The translations under genes and the position numbers were made by a program. Positions 35,817-45,234 of a stretch of 64,000 bases of DNA are shown in pieces. The notes beneath the pieces are model-generated. The model was not told the origin of the DNA, did no database searches, and worked only from the letters and a program-made list of their open reading frames with translations. The DNA is from Rhodobacter sp. (lineage in GTDB: Bacteria; Pseudomonadota; Alphaproteobacteria; Rhodobacterales; Rhodobacteraceae), in assembly GCA_030066215.1 (NCBI GenBank), contig JASJCA010000005.1, positions 1 to 64,000 of the forward strand, read 5' to 3'. Numbering within the stretch: the first letter of the stretch is position 1; each line of letters begins with the position of its first letter.

Positions 35817-37651
35817 TTTCCCACTCCTTCTGATGTCCAGTCGAACCCAAATGTGTATTTCACCGTGCCAGGAGCGCCCTGCCCGGCACCCGACACAACG
35901 AATTTCGTCTCCGTGACCTGCAATGGCTCCAGCCCGGCCGTCAGCGCATACACGCTCTCTGCGCTACGCACCCAAAGCGCGCTGCCCGCTACCAGGAACA
36001 GCACCAATGCCGCGGCGTATTGCAGGGCCCCGCGCATGCCGATGTCGCGCATCGGAATTTGGTTCTCTTTCTGATCGTGGAACAGAATGACCAGGCAGAG
36101 CGACAGATAGAGAAACACGTTGACGAGGCTCAGGATGTAGAACCCCTTGGCCTCTTGCACCTGATCGACCAGCACCACTGGGGCCAGGGCGCCAACTGTC
36201 AAAAGCGCATGCGGCGCGATGGCACGCAGGGGCAAACCGGTCCGCACCGCCTCGCCTTTTGGCGTGATGCGGAAATCGACGAATTCACCGGTGATCCGGT
36301 CGCGCACAGCCATCAGCGTACCCCAAAGCACCCAGGGCCATTGCGCGGTGGCAAACAACGCCTTCTCCCAGCTCAGCACTTTGGCATCCGTGGGCCGGAA
36401 GAGCCCGTCCTTCTGGATTTGCGCCGCGATCCAAATCAGCAAGATAACGGGCGGAGCGGCGTGCGCTATGAAGCCTGGATAGGTGACGTTCGCGAACCGA
36501 ATATCGAAAAGCAGGGCCAAGATCGGCATGGCGTACATCAGCGCCATGAAGCAGGCAAAGAGCGGGTACCAAAGCTGGGAAAACACAAACTGAAACTTCA
36601 GCCGCGCAGGAAGGCTGCCCAGGTACCTTGGCGTATATCTCAGGAGTAAGCTGACCAGGCTGCGCGACCACTGGAATTCTTGGGTGATCATGTCTGAATA
36701 GCTGCCTGGTCCGTCGCCGACCGCAATGGCGTCGATGGCATGGGCGCCGCGCCACCCCCCGGCATTGAGGATCATTGAGGTCGAGTGGTCTTCGGCCAAT
36801 TCCGGCCCCAGGCCGCCGACGTCCTGCAACGCACGGGTGCGCACCGCGTAATGCGACCCGATGCACATCGGCGCCCACTTCGCCGTGTAGCCGGACTGCA
36901 ATACGCCATGGAACATCGCTTCGGCGTTGAGGCGTGTGCGGGCGGCCCAGCTTTCGCGGGCATTGCGCGAACAGATGCTCGGAGCGCTCACATACCCGAC
37001 CGCGGGGTCGGCGAAGGGTTTCAGCATCTCGTGCAGATAGTCGGGTTCCGGCGCGTGATCGGCGTCGAGCTGCGAGACGAAGTCGTAATCACGGTAGCCA
37101 TAGGTATCGTAGAAGAACGCCAAATTGCCCTCTTTGCACCGTTTGCGGCGCGGCCAGGTGTCACGGTGATATTCCGGATGACCTCGGCGGGTGGAGATCT
37201 TCACGCCGTGCTCGCGACACCACGCAATCGTATCTGGCGACGGGTCTTCGTCGGCCAACCATGTGTCATGCGGAACGGTTTGTGCCAGCATCGCCCGAAG
37301 GGTCCGCTCGACAACGGAAAACGGTTCCGAGGGCGTCTTGGTGACGACCATCGCGGCCCGGAACTCTCCCAAATCCTCAAGCGTCGCCGCTGACCTGCGG
37401 GCCCGCAGAAACATCGCCAGGAAGTAGACCTGGAGGAAGAAGATCCAGAATATAGCCGCAGTAACCGTGCCGTACCGCCCCCAGGACAAAACGTGATCGG
37501 GCGACAACCACCACCCCCAAAAGAACAGCGCAAGGCCCACCCATGCACCGATAAGCAGCCGGTACTTCCAGCGTTGGCGCACCGTCAGTGGATCCGCCAG
37601 ATACGGCTTCACGGGCCGGCGCGGCGAGGTGGGTTCACGCATGTTCGGCAT
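35804..37651 (-). CDS. BcsA-like GT2 polysaccharide synthase
   Basis: A 615-residue membrane glycosyltransferase. Two N-terminal membrane helices (LLIGAWVGLALFFWGWWL and a second near residue 75) precede the GT2 domain with Asp134, the DxD-like DADH at 196-199, AEDHST for the catalytic Asp, and QEFQWSRS as the Q-x-x-x-W motif (cellulose synthases have QRxRW). Several further helices follow and there is no PilZ domain. It would polymerise and extrude a beta-glycan. A curdlan or mixed-linkage beta-glucan is plausible given the GH128-like gene nearby. It overlaps galE by 17 bases. Confidence 0.85.
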   Translation of the reverse strand: MPNMREPTSPRRPVKPYLADPLTVRQRWKYRLLIGAWVGLALFFWGWWLSPDHVLSWGRYGTVTAAIFWIFFLQVYFLAMFLRARRSAATLEDLGEFRAAMVVTKTPSEPFSVVERTLRAMLAQTVPHDTWLADEDPSPDTIAWCREHGVKISTRRGHPEYHRDTWPRRKRCKEGNLAFFYDTYGYRDYDFVSQLDADHAPEPDYLHEMLKPFADPAVGYVSAPSICSRNARESWAARTRLNAEAMFHGVLQSGYTAKWAPMCIGSHYAVRTRALQDVGGLGPELAEDHSTSMILNAGGWRGAHAIDAIAVGDGPGSYSDMITQEFQWSRSLVSLLLRYTPRYLGSLPARLKFQFVFSQLWYPLFACFMALMYAMPILALLFDIRFANVTYPGFIAHAAPPVILLIWIAAQIQKDGLFRPTDAKVLSWEKALFATAQWPWVLWGTLMAVRDRITGEFVDFRITPKGEAVRTGLPLRAIAPHALLTVGALAPVVLVDQVQEAKGFYILSLVNVFLYLSLCLVILFHDQKENQIPMRDIGMRGALQYAAALVLFLVAGSALWVRSAESVYALTAGLEPLQVTETKFVVSGAGQGAPGTVKYTFGFDWTSEGVGKWWR

Positions 37652-38645
37652 GTGACATTTCGTTCAATTCAAGGCCAAAAGACGGTGCGGCGTCGCGCAC
37701 GATGGTCTCGATATCCGAGAATTCCGCAGTGAACCGGAAGAGCTGTCGCGCACGCGATGGATTTGCGTAGAGCGCCGGCGGATCACCGCTTCGGCGTGGC
37801 CGCATGCGCGTCGGCACCTTTCGCCCGCAAAGATGTTCGATAACCTTGATGACGGTCAGTATGGAATGGCCGTTTCCGCTACCCAAATTGACCGCGACGT
37901 TGCGGCCACCGCCGGCAAGATACTCGTATGCCAAGACATGGCCGCGCGCCAAATCATCGACATGGATGAAGTCGCGCACGCAGGTGCCATCGGGCGTGTC
38001 GTAGTCAGAGCCGTAGATATCGAGGCAGTCGATTTTTCCAGCCGCCGTCATCAAAGCGAGCGGAATGAAATGCGTCTCCGGCGTATGCTTCTCGCCAAGG
38101 TCGCCCTCTGGGTCAGCCCCGCAGGCGTTGAAATACCGCAAAATGACATGGTCGAGCCCGTAGGCGCAATTGTAGTCGGCAAGCATCTGCTCGCAGATGA
38201 GTTTGGTGCGCCCATACGGATTGATCGGCTCCTGCCGTGCGTCTTCGGAGATCGGCAGATTCTTCGGTATTCCGTAAGTTGCGCAACTGCTGGAAAAGAT
38301 GAACCGCTTGATCTCGGTTTTCCGGCAGGCCTCCAGCAAGGCGATCATGCCGCCTACATTGTTGTCGTAATACCGCGCGGGGTTGATGACGCTTTCGCCC
38401 ACATAGGCCGATGCAGCGAAATGCATGACCGTGTTGATCTTGTGCATGCCGATGATGCGCTGGACGGCCTCGGTGTCGCGGGTGTCAACCTCGTAAAAGG
38501 GACCCCAACGCACATCCGTGCTGTGACCCGTCGACAGGTTGTCAATCGTCACCGGCAGCAATCCGGCATTCGCCAAATGCTTGCAGGCGTGGCTGCCAAT
38601 GAACCCGGCTCCGCCGGTCACCAATATGGCAGGTCTCTTTTTCAA
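37635..38645 (-). CDS. galE: UDP-glucose 4-epimerase
   Basis: A 336-residue extended SDR. The NAD site is LVTGGAGFIGSHAC; the catalytic pair is in SSSCATYG and NPYGRTKLICEQ (Y-x-x-x-K). LRYFNACGADPEGDLGE is diagnostic of GalE. The start is TTG at 38645, overlapping the stop of the upstream decarboxylase-like gene (TTGA). It supplies UDP-galactose or interconverts donors for the adjacent synthase. Confidence 0.9.
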   Translation of the reverse strand: MKKRPAILVTGGAGFIGSHACKHLANAGLLPVTIDNLSTGHSTDVRWGPFYEVDTRDTEAVQRIIGMHKINTVMHFAASAYVGESVINPARYYDNNVGGMIALLEACRKTEIKRFIFSSSCATYGIPKNLPISEDARQEPINPYGRTKLICEQMLADYNCAYGLDHVILRYFNACGADPEGDLGEKHTPETHFIPLALMTAAGKIDCLDIYGSDYDTPDGTCVRDFIHVDDLARGHVLAYEYLAGGGRNVAVNLGSGNGHSILTVIKVIEHLCGRKVPTRMRPRRSGDPPALYANPSRARQLFRFTAEFSDIETIVRDAAPSFGLELNEMSHAEHA

Positions 38646-39679
38646 AGCGCCATCGCCCTCGCTGTCGCGTTTTGGCTGAGTTGATCGCGGAAATAGCGGA
38701 TCGTACGGTCCAACCCGCGTTCGAGCGGCACGGTTGGCGCCCAGCCAAGCAACCGCTTCGCAACGGAGATGTCCGGCCGGCGCTGCAATGGATCGTGTTG
38801 GGGCAGATCGCGGTAGCTAACCGGGTTGGTTGTACCGGTCTTCGATCGCACAAGCTCTGACAGTTCCAGAATCGTGACTTCCGCAGGATTGCCGAGATTC
38901 ACGGCCTGGAACCGCTGCAGTGGTGCATTCATCAAACGGATCAGGCCGTCGATCATATCGTCCCGGTAGCAAAACGACCGGGTTTGTGTGCCATCGCCGT
39001 TCACGGTCATCGCAACGCCGCTCAGCGCCTGGACAATCAAGTTGGACACGACCCGGCCATCCTCTGGGCTCATGCCCGGACCGTAAGTGTTGAAGATGCG
39101 GGCAATCCGGGTTTCGACCCCAAACCGGTCGTTGTAGTCGTGAAACAGAGTCTCGGCCGCCCGTTTACCCTCGTCGTAGCATGCTCGAGGCCCACAGGTG
39201 TTCACGTTGCCGCAATAGCTTTCGGGTTGTGGACTGATCTTGGGATCGCCGTAGATCTCCGAGGTCGACGCCTGAAGGATGCGCGCACGCTTGGATCGCG
39301 CAATCTCCAGCATATTCATGCCGCCCAGAACACTGGACTTGAACGTATGAAGCGGGTCGCGTTGGTAGACCGGCGGTGAGGCCGGACAGGCCAGATTGTA
39401 GATTTGGTCGATCGGGGTTTGGATCGGCAGCGGCTCGATTATGTCGTGCAAGATGAAATCAAAGCGCGGGCAGCCGAGCAGATCCGAAAGGTTCTCGAGC
39501 CGCCCCGACAGCAGATTGTCGATCGCGATGACCCGGTGACCCTGCTCGATCAGGGCCCGGCATAGCTGCGAGCCCAGAAAGCCGGCGCCGCCGGTCACGA
39601 TGATCCTTTGCTGATCGCGCCGGGATGCGACCGCCGGGGCCTTGCGCGACGATTGCGGTCTGAATTCGGTCACCGTCAT
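38642..39679 (-). CDS. UDP-glucuronate decarboxylase-like NAD-dependent epimerase
   Basis: A 345-residue extended SDR. NAD site IIVTGGAGFLGSQLC, ASTSEIYGDPKISPQPESY and ACYDEGKRAAETLFHDY (Y-x-x-x-K) match UDP-xylose synthase (Uxs). The last part IARIFNTYGPGMSPEDGRVV is also as in Uxs. It would make UDP-xylose from UDP-glucuronate. Start ATG at 39679 has GGGGA upstream. Related dTDP-glucose dehydratases share some motifs, but the YDEGKR form favours Uxs. Confidence 0.85.
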   Translation of the reverse strand: MTVTEFRPQSSRKAPAVASRRDQQRIIVTGGAGFLGSQLCRALIEQGHRVIAIDNLLSGRLENLSDLLGCPRFDFILHDIIEPLPIQTPIDQIYNLACPASPPVYQRDPLHTFKSSVLGGMNMLEIARSKRARILQASTSEIYGDPKISPQPESYCGNVNTCGPRACYDEGKRAAETLFHDYNDRFGVETRIARIFNTYGPGMSPEDGRVVSNLIVQALSGVAMTVNGDGTQTRSFCYRDDMIDGLIRLMNAPLQRFQAVNLGNPAEVTILELSELVRSKTGTTNPVSYRDLPQHDPLQRRPDISVAKRLLGWAPTVPLERGLDRTIRYFRDQLSQNATARAMAL

Positions 39680-39703
39680 GGTCTTTTTCCCCGGAGAACA
39701 GAT

Positions 39704-39735
39704 GCAGCGCCCAGAGGGCGTTTTGCAGGCGCTGC
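39704..39735. other. Hairpin between the HlyD gene and the decarboxylase-like gene
   Basis: GCAGCGCC (39704-39711) and GGCGCTGC (39728-39735) pair perfectly around a 16-base loop. A smaller alternative stem CGCCC-AGA-GGGCG overlaps it. On the minus strand it lies 25 bases before the downstream ATG, so it may attenuate read-through from the secretion genes into the nucleotide-sugar genes. Confidence 0.4.
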
Positions 39736-39764
39736 GCGGAATTCTGAGTTGAGATCCATCGGCA

Positions 39765-41111
39765 TCAATCCTCGCGAAACGCGCGCGACATCGAGTCGAC
39801 GATCGGCTTGGTCAGGTATTGCATGAAGGTACGCTCTTGCGTCGTGATCAGGATTTCGGCGGGCATGCCCGGGGTCGGAGAAAAGTTCTTCACCCGCGTC
39901 AATTCGGTTGGATGCAGACTGATCCGCGCGATATAGACCTCGCGATTGGGATCTTCCTTGGCGTCGGGGATGGCGTCCGCCGAGACGTAATACACCTCGC
40001 CGTCCAGTACCGGTGTGGTGCGCTGGTTCAGCGCCACCAGACGAACCGATGCGTACTGGCCGACCTGCACGCTGTCGATATCCGTGCGCGGGATCAGCGT
40101 TTCTATGATCAGCGGTGCATCGAGCGGCAGGATTTCCGCAATTCCCTTTCCGGCTTGGATGACACCGCCGGTGGTATGATAGTTGAGCCGCAACACCGTG
40201 CCGGCGACCGGGGCAACGATTTGGGTGCGCCGCAATACGTTCTCGGCCTGCTGAAACTGCTCCTGCACGCTGTCGAGTTCGGACTGGACGGCCTGCAATT
40301 CGTCGAGCGCGGCCTGGTTGTAGGCTTGCCACGCCTGGAGCGCCTGCTTTTTGTACTTGTTGATCTGCGACTCGCTTTCGCCGATTTCAGCGTAAAGCCG
40401 AGCAATCTGACCTTGGCCGTCGAACACCGCGCGTTCCAACGCATTCAGATCGGATTTGCGCGCGAGCCCCTCCTCGACGAGGGCGGTCTTTGATTCCAGA
40501 TCGTCCTGCAACAGCACGACCTGTTCTTCCAGCGCGATGCGCTGCTCCTCGTAGCCCCAGATGCGCAGTTTTTGCGCATCAATGTTGGCATTGATCAGAG
40601 CCAGATCGTTGTTCAGCTTTTCCCGCGACAGCGTGAAACTCATCCGCTGGCTGTCGAGGATTTCGCGGATATCCGCGTCCATCGTCGACTTCACCAAGAG
40701 CTGGGTGGAAAACTCGATCTTGTCCTGGTCATCGTATTCGGCGTTGAGCCGCGCGCTCATGGCGATCAGCCGTGCCCGGCGCAGCTCGAGTTCCGTCATC
40801 CGGGTTTCCGCCGCCGTACGATCAAGCGTCAGCAGGGTCTGGCCTTCCGCTACAACCTCACCTTCTTCGACGAGGATTTCCTCGATAATGCCGCCTTCGA
40901 AGTGCTGAATGACCTTGTTGCGGCCGGTCGCAACGAAGCTTCCCTGCGAGACGACCGCGGCCGCAAGCGGCGCGGTGAATGCCCAATAGCCGAAGCCACC
41001 GAGCGACACGCCCATCAAAAGGAGCCCCAGCAGCCCGATACGCCAAATGCTGCGCGGCACATCCGAATACCACTCGGTCGTTGTGTAGGCGGGAACGTGC
41101 GCGATACTCAT
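39765..41111 (-). CDS. Type I secretion HlyD/PrtE-type membrane fusion protein
   Basis: A 448-residue adaptor with one N-terminal membrane helix (IGLLGLLLMGVSLGGFGYWAF). The lipoyl half-motif is GRNKVIQHFEGGIIEEILVE, followed by a long coiled coil at about residues 95-300 and a beta-barrel with IVAPVAGTVLRLNYHTTGG. The C-terminus has PTPGMPAEILITTQERTFMQ, the usual end of PrtE/HlyD proteins. It starts 3 bases after the ABC gene stop and forms the T1SS with it. The outer-membrane partner may be a general TolC. Confidence 0.9.
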   Translation of the reverse strand: MSIAHVPAYTTTEWYSDVPRSIWRIGLLGLLLMGVSLGGFGYWAFTAPLAAAVVSQGSFVATGRNKVIQHFEGGIIEEILVEEGEVVAEGQTLLTLDRTAAETRMTELELRRARLIAMSARLNAEYDDQDKIEFSTQLLVKSTMDADIREILDSQRMSFTLSREKLNNDLALINANIDAQKLRIWGYEEQRIALEEQVVLLQDDLESKTALVEEGLARKSDLNALERAVFDGQGQIARLYAEIGESESQINKYKKQALQAWQAYNQAALDELQAVQSELDSVQEQFQQAENVLRRTQIVAPVAGTVLRLNYHTTGGVIQAGKGIAEILPLDAPLIIETLIPRTDIDSVQVGQYASVRLVALNQRTTPVLDGEVYYVSADAIPDAKEDPNREVYIARISLHPTELTRVKNFSPTPGMPAEILITTQERTFMQYLTKPIVDSMSRAFRED

Positions 41112-41114
41112 CTG

Positions 41115-43124
41115 TCAGCCTGCCTGCGGATCTGTATGGGGAGCCTGAACGGGTTGTTGTCCACCGCGCCGGCGGTTTTCCAACGCTTCCAGGACTTGCT
41201 GCCGCTGGCCGTAGACGGCGATGTTTCCGTCGGCCATCAGCATGATCTTATCGACCGAACTGAGCAGCGATGGCTTCTGCGTAATGACGACCAGCGTCAT
41301 GCCTTGGCTTTTGGCATGGGTCACGGCGCGGGCGAGTGCCTGATCCCCAGCCGTGTCCAGGTTGGAGTTGGGTTCGTCCAACACGACAAGCCGCGGATTT
41401 CCAAAGAACGCCCGGGCAAGCGCAATGCGCTGCTTTTGACCGCCAGAAAGCGGCGATCCATCGGCGGCCACCACGGTTTCATAGCCTTGCGGGAAGCTTG
41501 AGATCATCTCGTGCACGTCGGCCAGGACTGCGGCTTCGTGGATTTGCGCGTCGGTGGCGTCCTCGCGCATCCGTGCGATGTTCTGTTTGATCGTGCCCGG
41601 GAATAGCTGCACGTCTTGCGGCAGATACCCGATGTTGGTGCCAAGTTGGCGTTGGTCCCAGTTCCGCAAGTCCATGAGATCGAGCCGGACCGAACCCGAT
41701 GTCGGCAGAACCGATCCAACCAGCATCTTGCCCAGCGTCGTCTTTCCAGCGCCGGAATTGCCGATGACCGCCAGTGACTCGCCTGGTGCCAAGACGAAAC
41801 TCAGGGCATTCAACACGACACGCTTCGTCCCTTGCGGCACGTAAAGCAGTCGCTCGACATCCAGCCGGCCCTCTGGGCGTGGGAGGATCAGCCGATCCTG
41901 GTTCAGTGGTGAGGATCGCAAGAGATTGGCGATGCGATCGTAGGCAGCCCGTGACATCAGGAAGTGGTTCCAACCCTCGATGGCGCCTTCGACCGGAGCC
42001 AGCGCCCGGCCAGCGATGATGGACGCGGCAATCACCATGCCGCCTGTGATCTGCCCTTGAATCGCGAGGTAGGCGCCCCAGCCCAGGATGCCGATCTGGG
42101 TCAACAGCCGCACGGCACGTGAAAATGCAGCGGATACGATGTTGCGGTCTTGCGCGCTGACTTGCGCCTTCAGCGAGGCAGCGGTGTCGCGGCCCCAGAT
42201 CGAGACAGCCTCGGGGATCATCGCCAGCGCATTGATGATTTGGCTGTTGCGCGACATCGAGTCGAGGTGAAGGTTCGCCTTGCTTTGATGAACGTTGGCC
42301 TCGGCGAACTTGCCCGAGGTTATGCGCTGGTTGATCAAGGCGATGACGAACAAAAGCAGCGCGGTCGCCACGACGATGCTGCCAAGGTGGGGATGCACCA
42401 GGTAGATTGCCAGGATGAACAGCGGGGCGAAGGGGACATCGAGAAACGACAGAAGCGTTCCCGAGACCAGAAATCCACGCAGCTGCTGCAAGTCGCCAAG
42501 CGTCTGGTATTCGCGGCCGTTGCTGCTGAGCGAGGCGCGCGCTGCGGCGCTAAGGATCGATGAGCCGAGCTGCGCAGCCAATTCCACCGCGGTGCGCATC
42601 AGTACGAAGCGTCGAACCGCATCGAGAATGGCCTGCAGCACCACGGCGCCCACGATGACCGCGGTCAACATGATCAAGGTATCCATCGACCGGCTTGTGA
42701 GGACCCGGTCGGAGATCTGGAACAGATAGACCGGGATCGCCAGGATCAGCAGGTTGGTGGCGCAGGTGAAAACCATGACCAGAAGCATGTTTTGCCGGAT
42801 CGCCCGCAGGCCGCGATTTAGGCTGCCCGCGAAATCCGTCGGGCCCAAACGCTTGTGAAAAACGCCCTTGTCACTGTGTCCGGCTCCGCCACCGCCCGAC
42901 GCGGTCGCGGGTGGGCCGTCGGTCTTTTTAGGCGGGGTCTTGTCGGTTTGTTCCTCCGATGGGTAGAGATCTTCGACACCTCGAAACGCGCGACCGTCGG
43001 CATGGACGCGCTGCGATGGCTTGAGGCGCAACGCAGGCCGGCGCACGGAATGTTTGAACATCCAAGTTGCGGCATCACCCGTCTGGACGTCTTCCTGCTC
43101 TTTTTCGGCTCCAAAGTCTTTCAC
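41115..43124 (-). CDS. Type I secretion permease/ATPase, PrtD-like
   Basis: A 669-residue ABC exporter. The first 90 or so residues are charged, disordered and poorly conserved (many Lys/Glu/Gly, a GGGG run). Membrane helices follow from about residue 105, then the ATPase with IGNSGAGKTTLGKMLVG, LSGGQKQRIALARAF and LVVLDEPNSNLD, the last being typical of PrtD-type T1SS ATPases. There is no C39 or C39-like domain, so cargo is recognised through a C-terminal signal. Start GTG at 43124 has AGGA upstream, 25 bases after the 653-residue protein stop. Confidence 0.9.
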   Translation of the reverse strand: MKDFGAEKEQEDVQTGDAATWMFKHSVRRPALRLKPSQRVHADGRAFRGVEDLYPSEEQTDKTPPKKTDGPPATASGGGGAGHSDKGVFHKRLGPTDFAGSLNRGLRAIRQNMLLVMVFTCATNLLILAIPVYLFQISDRVLTSRSMDTLIMLTAVIVGAVVLQAILDAVRRFVLMRTAVELAAQLGSSILSAAARASLSSNGREYQTLGDLQQLRGFLVSGTLLSFLDVPFAPLFILAIYLVHPHLGSIVVATALLLFVIALINQRITSGKFAEANVHQSKANLHLDSMSRNSQIINALAMIPEAVSIWGRDTAASLKAQVSAQDRNIVSAAFSRAVRLLTQIGILGWGAYLAIQGQITGGMVIAASIIAGRALAPVEGAIEGWNHFLMSRAAYDRIANLLRSSPLNQDRLILPRPEGRLDVERLLYVPQGTKRVVLNALSFVLAPGESLAVIGNSGAGKTTLGKMLVGSVLPTSGSVRLDLMDLRNWDQRQLGTNIGYLPQDVQLFPGTIKQNIARMREDATDAQIHEAAVLADVHEMISSFPQGYETVVAADGSPLSGGQKQRIALARAFFGNPRLVVLDEPNSNLDTAGDQALARAVTHAKSQGMTLVVITQKPSLLSSVDKIMLMADGNIAVYGQRQQVLEALENRRRGGQQPVQAPHTDPQAG

Positions 43125-43149
43125 CGGATTATTCCTGCCTTTCTTCGGG

Positions 43150-45111
43150 CTAAGCCAAGACGGTTTCCATACTGTCGGCCGGGGTCTCGGTGACGGCCGG
43201 CGGGGCGATGGCGTACTCGGCCGCAGCGGGGTCGTCGCCTAGGATGCCATCGGCCAAGAACAGCACCGCCTCACTCGCCAAGTCCGAGGTGTTCTGGATC
43301 GCAAGTGGATCGTCCGCGGCGATGAACTCGGCCTGATACAGAACCGCGTCAGAGTAGGTTCCACCGGCCGAATAGATCGTTGAATCGACGCCGGCGTCCG
43401 TGACCGAAGCGACATTGATCAACTCGTTGCCGCCGGTGGTGACCTGAATTGTCGCGCCATCGGCGCCTTGCACGGTTCGAGCCGCGACCGCGACCTGATC
43501 GGCATCGCCGAGGACGTTTGTCTGCTCGACAAGTTGAATGTCGATGAGGTTGCCGGAGATATACAGGACGCTCATAACGCCTGTCCCCGCAAAGGCGGCG
43601 TCCGACAGTATCGCGTCCGAAAAGTCGTCGCCTCCTTTGGCGGCCGTCTCGGCGGCTTCGCTATAGGCCGCCGTCATCTCGACCGTCGTATCCACGCCGA
43701 TGTCGGTGATCGACGCACTGTTAAAGAGCAAATTGCCGGAGGTCTCCAGAACGCCGCCGAACGCCTCGCCAAAGTGCACGTTGTCGTTGTCGAGCAGCAC
43801 ATTCGTCTGCGACAGGAAGCTGACGTCGATGATACTGCCGCCGACGATGATCAAGTCGTAGTGAAAGCCCAGCCCCAACAGACTGGCGAAATTCGACATT
43901 AGGTTGCCGCCGGCTTCGATGAAGGTCTCGCTGCCCTCGAAGCTGACGCTGACGACGTCGGCATCGTTTGCGAAGTTGAACTGCTGGATGTGATTGTAGT
44001 TGACGACGTTGCCCTCGATGCGGGTCACAGCCACATGGGCAGGCGCGCCCAAGGCCTCGCCGGACGGAACCGGCTTTGCGTTTGCAACGGTGCTGATCGA
44101 TGCTGCGCTCACTGCTTCATCGACCGTGGAATGCGCGAAAAGGCGGCCGCCGTTCACGGCATCCAAGTTGTGCCAAACGTTGATCTGGCTGATGGCGTTT
44201 GCGAAATAGACGCCGCCCAACACCGCAATCACCGGCGCATCGATCCAATCTGTAATCAGGTGAGCTTCGTTGATCAGGACGTTGTCGCCGGCGACGACGT
44301 TATGGACAGGGGCATCCCCATCCAGGACACCCGAAGGACCCGCTGCATCGGCATCCGGGTCGGACGGCGCGAAGGCCTCGCTGTGGTCGGACAGCCGCGG
44401 CAGTTCGCCAGCGGTCTGCCCGTTGACCGTCACTTCCGATGCGTCGGCGTCGAAGGCCAGGTGAATATCGGCCCCTTCCACAGAGGGCCCGAGACCAGTT
44501 TCCTTTAGACCTTTGATTGCGTGGGCAATATCCAGCCCGGTGTCGACCATCGCGTCCTCGTCTTCGGGGTACGCGGGAAACCCAAGCGGGTCCAACGCGT
44601 CCGCCGCGGAAACCAAAGACACCAAGAGACCATCGAAAGAAGCAGGGTCGAAAAACGGAAAACCGGGATCGAAATCCCAAAGATGATCCTGATCCGAAAG
44701 CGAATTCAGCTGAACCGTGATCGTGGCCATGGATGATGGCGGCGGCACGATGAAATAGAACTCGGGCATCGCCGCGAAGGTCGGTGCCTGAAAGGCTGGG
44801 GCGCCGAAATGGCCAGGTCCGCCCGGCAGCGGCGACCAGGGGCTGCTGAAGAGGAACGGCCAGCTGGCCGCCCCGCTGGCCGGCGGAAGGGTCAAGGCGG
44901 AATACGGTCCGGGAAGAAACGGATAGTAGTCACCCAGCGCATAGGGACTGGAGACGTTCACTGTGACGTTCAAAAGACCGCCGAGGTCGGCGGTCGCGGC
45001 GCGCTCTGCCAGGAATTGATTGTATTCAACGCGAAGCCGGGCTGCTTCGGTATTGAGTCCGAATAATCCGATGAAGTGCGCGATGAGTTCGGTCTTGTCG
45101 TCGAGCAGCAT
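43150..45111 (-). CDS. Large repeat protein, probable T1SS cargo
   Basis: A 653-residue acidic protein without signal peptide or transmembrane helix. From about residue 270 it has repeating units of two parts: a G-N-x-L-x-N-x-A-S strand (GNLMSNFAS, GNLLFNSASITDIGVDTT, GNELINVASVTDAGVDST) and a Q-x-N-V-x-x-D-x-D-x-V strand (LSQTNVLLDNDNV, VEQTNVLGDADQV). This suggests a stacked beta structure. No RTX nonapeptides are seen. The region around residues 50-125 is Pro-rich. It lies directly before the T1SS genes and after the 521-residue protein, so secretion by that system is likely. Confidence 0.72.
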   Translation of the reverse strand: MLLDDKTELIAHFIGLFGLNTEAARLRVEYNQFLAERAATADLGGLLNVTVNVSSPYALGDYYPFLPGPYSALTLPPASGAASWPFLFSSPWSPLPGGPGHFGAPAFQAPTFAAMPEFYFIVPPPSSMATITVQLNSLSDQDHLWDFDPGFPFFDPASFDGLLVSLVSAADALDPLGFPAYPEDEDAMVDTGLDIAHAIKGLKETGLGPSVEGADIHLAFDADASEVTVNGQTAGELPRLSDHSEAFAPSDPDADAAGPSGVLDGDAPVHNVVAGDNVLINEAHLITDWIDAPVIAVLGGVYFANAISQINVWHNLDAVNGGRLFAHSTVDEAVSAASISTVANAKPVPSGEALGAPAHVAVTRIEGNVVNYNHIQQFNFANDADVVSVSFEGSETFIEAGGNLMSNFASLLGLGFHYDLIIVGGSIIDVSFLSQTNVLLDNDNVHFGEAFGGVLETSGNLLFNSASITDIGVDTTVEMTAAYSEAAETAAKGGDDFSDAILSDAAFAGTGVMSVLYISGNLIDIQLVEQTNVLGDADQVAVAARTVQGADGATIQVTTGGNELINVASVTDAGVDSTIYSAGGTYSDAVLYQAEFIAADDPLAIQNTSDLASEAVLFLADGILGDDPAAAEYAIAPPAVTETPADSMETVLA

Positions 45112-45187
45112 GTATCAGACCCCGCACGCACTCGGCGTTCGTACTTTGGTGTCTGCTCGTGCCTCGGAACGTTTTTTGTCTTTGGTT

Positions 45188-45215
45188 GGCCTGCGCGAAG
45201 GGCTCCGCGCAGGCC
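45188..45215. terminator. Intercistronic hairpin between the two cargo genes
   Basis: GGCCTGCGCG (45188-45197) and CGCGCAGGCC (45206-45215) form a perfect 10-bp GC stem with an 8-base loop. It begins about 20 bases after the 521-residue gene stop on the minus strand and lacks a T-run. It could reduce read-through or protect the upstream mRNA, giving more of the first protein than of the second. Confidence 0.5.
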
Positions 45216-45234
45216 GTTGGTGTTCTGCGATCGA

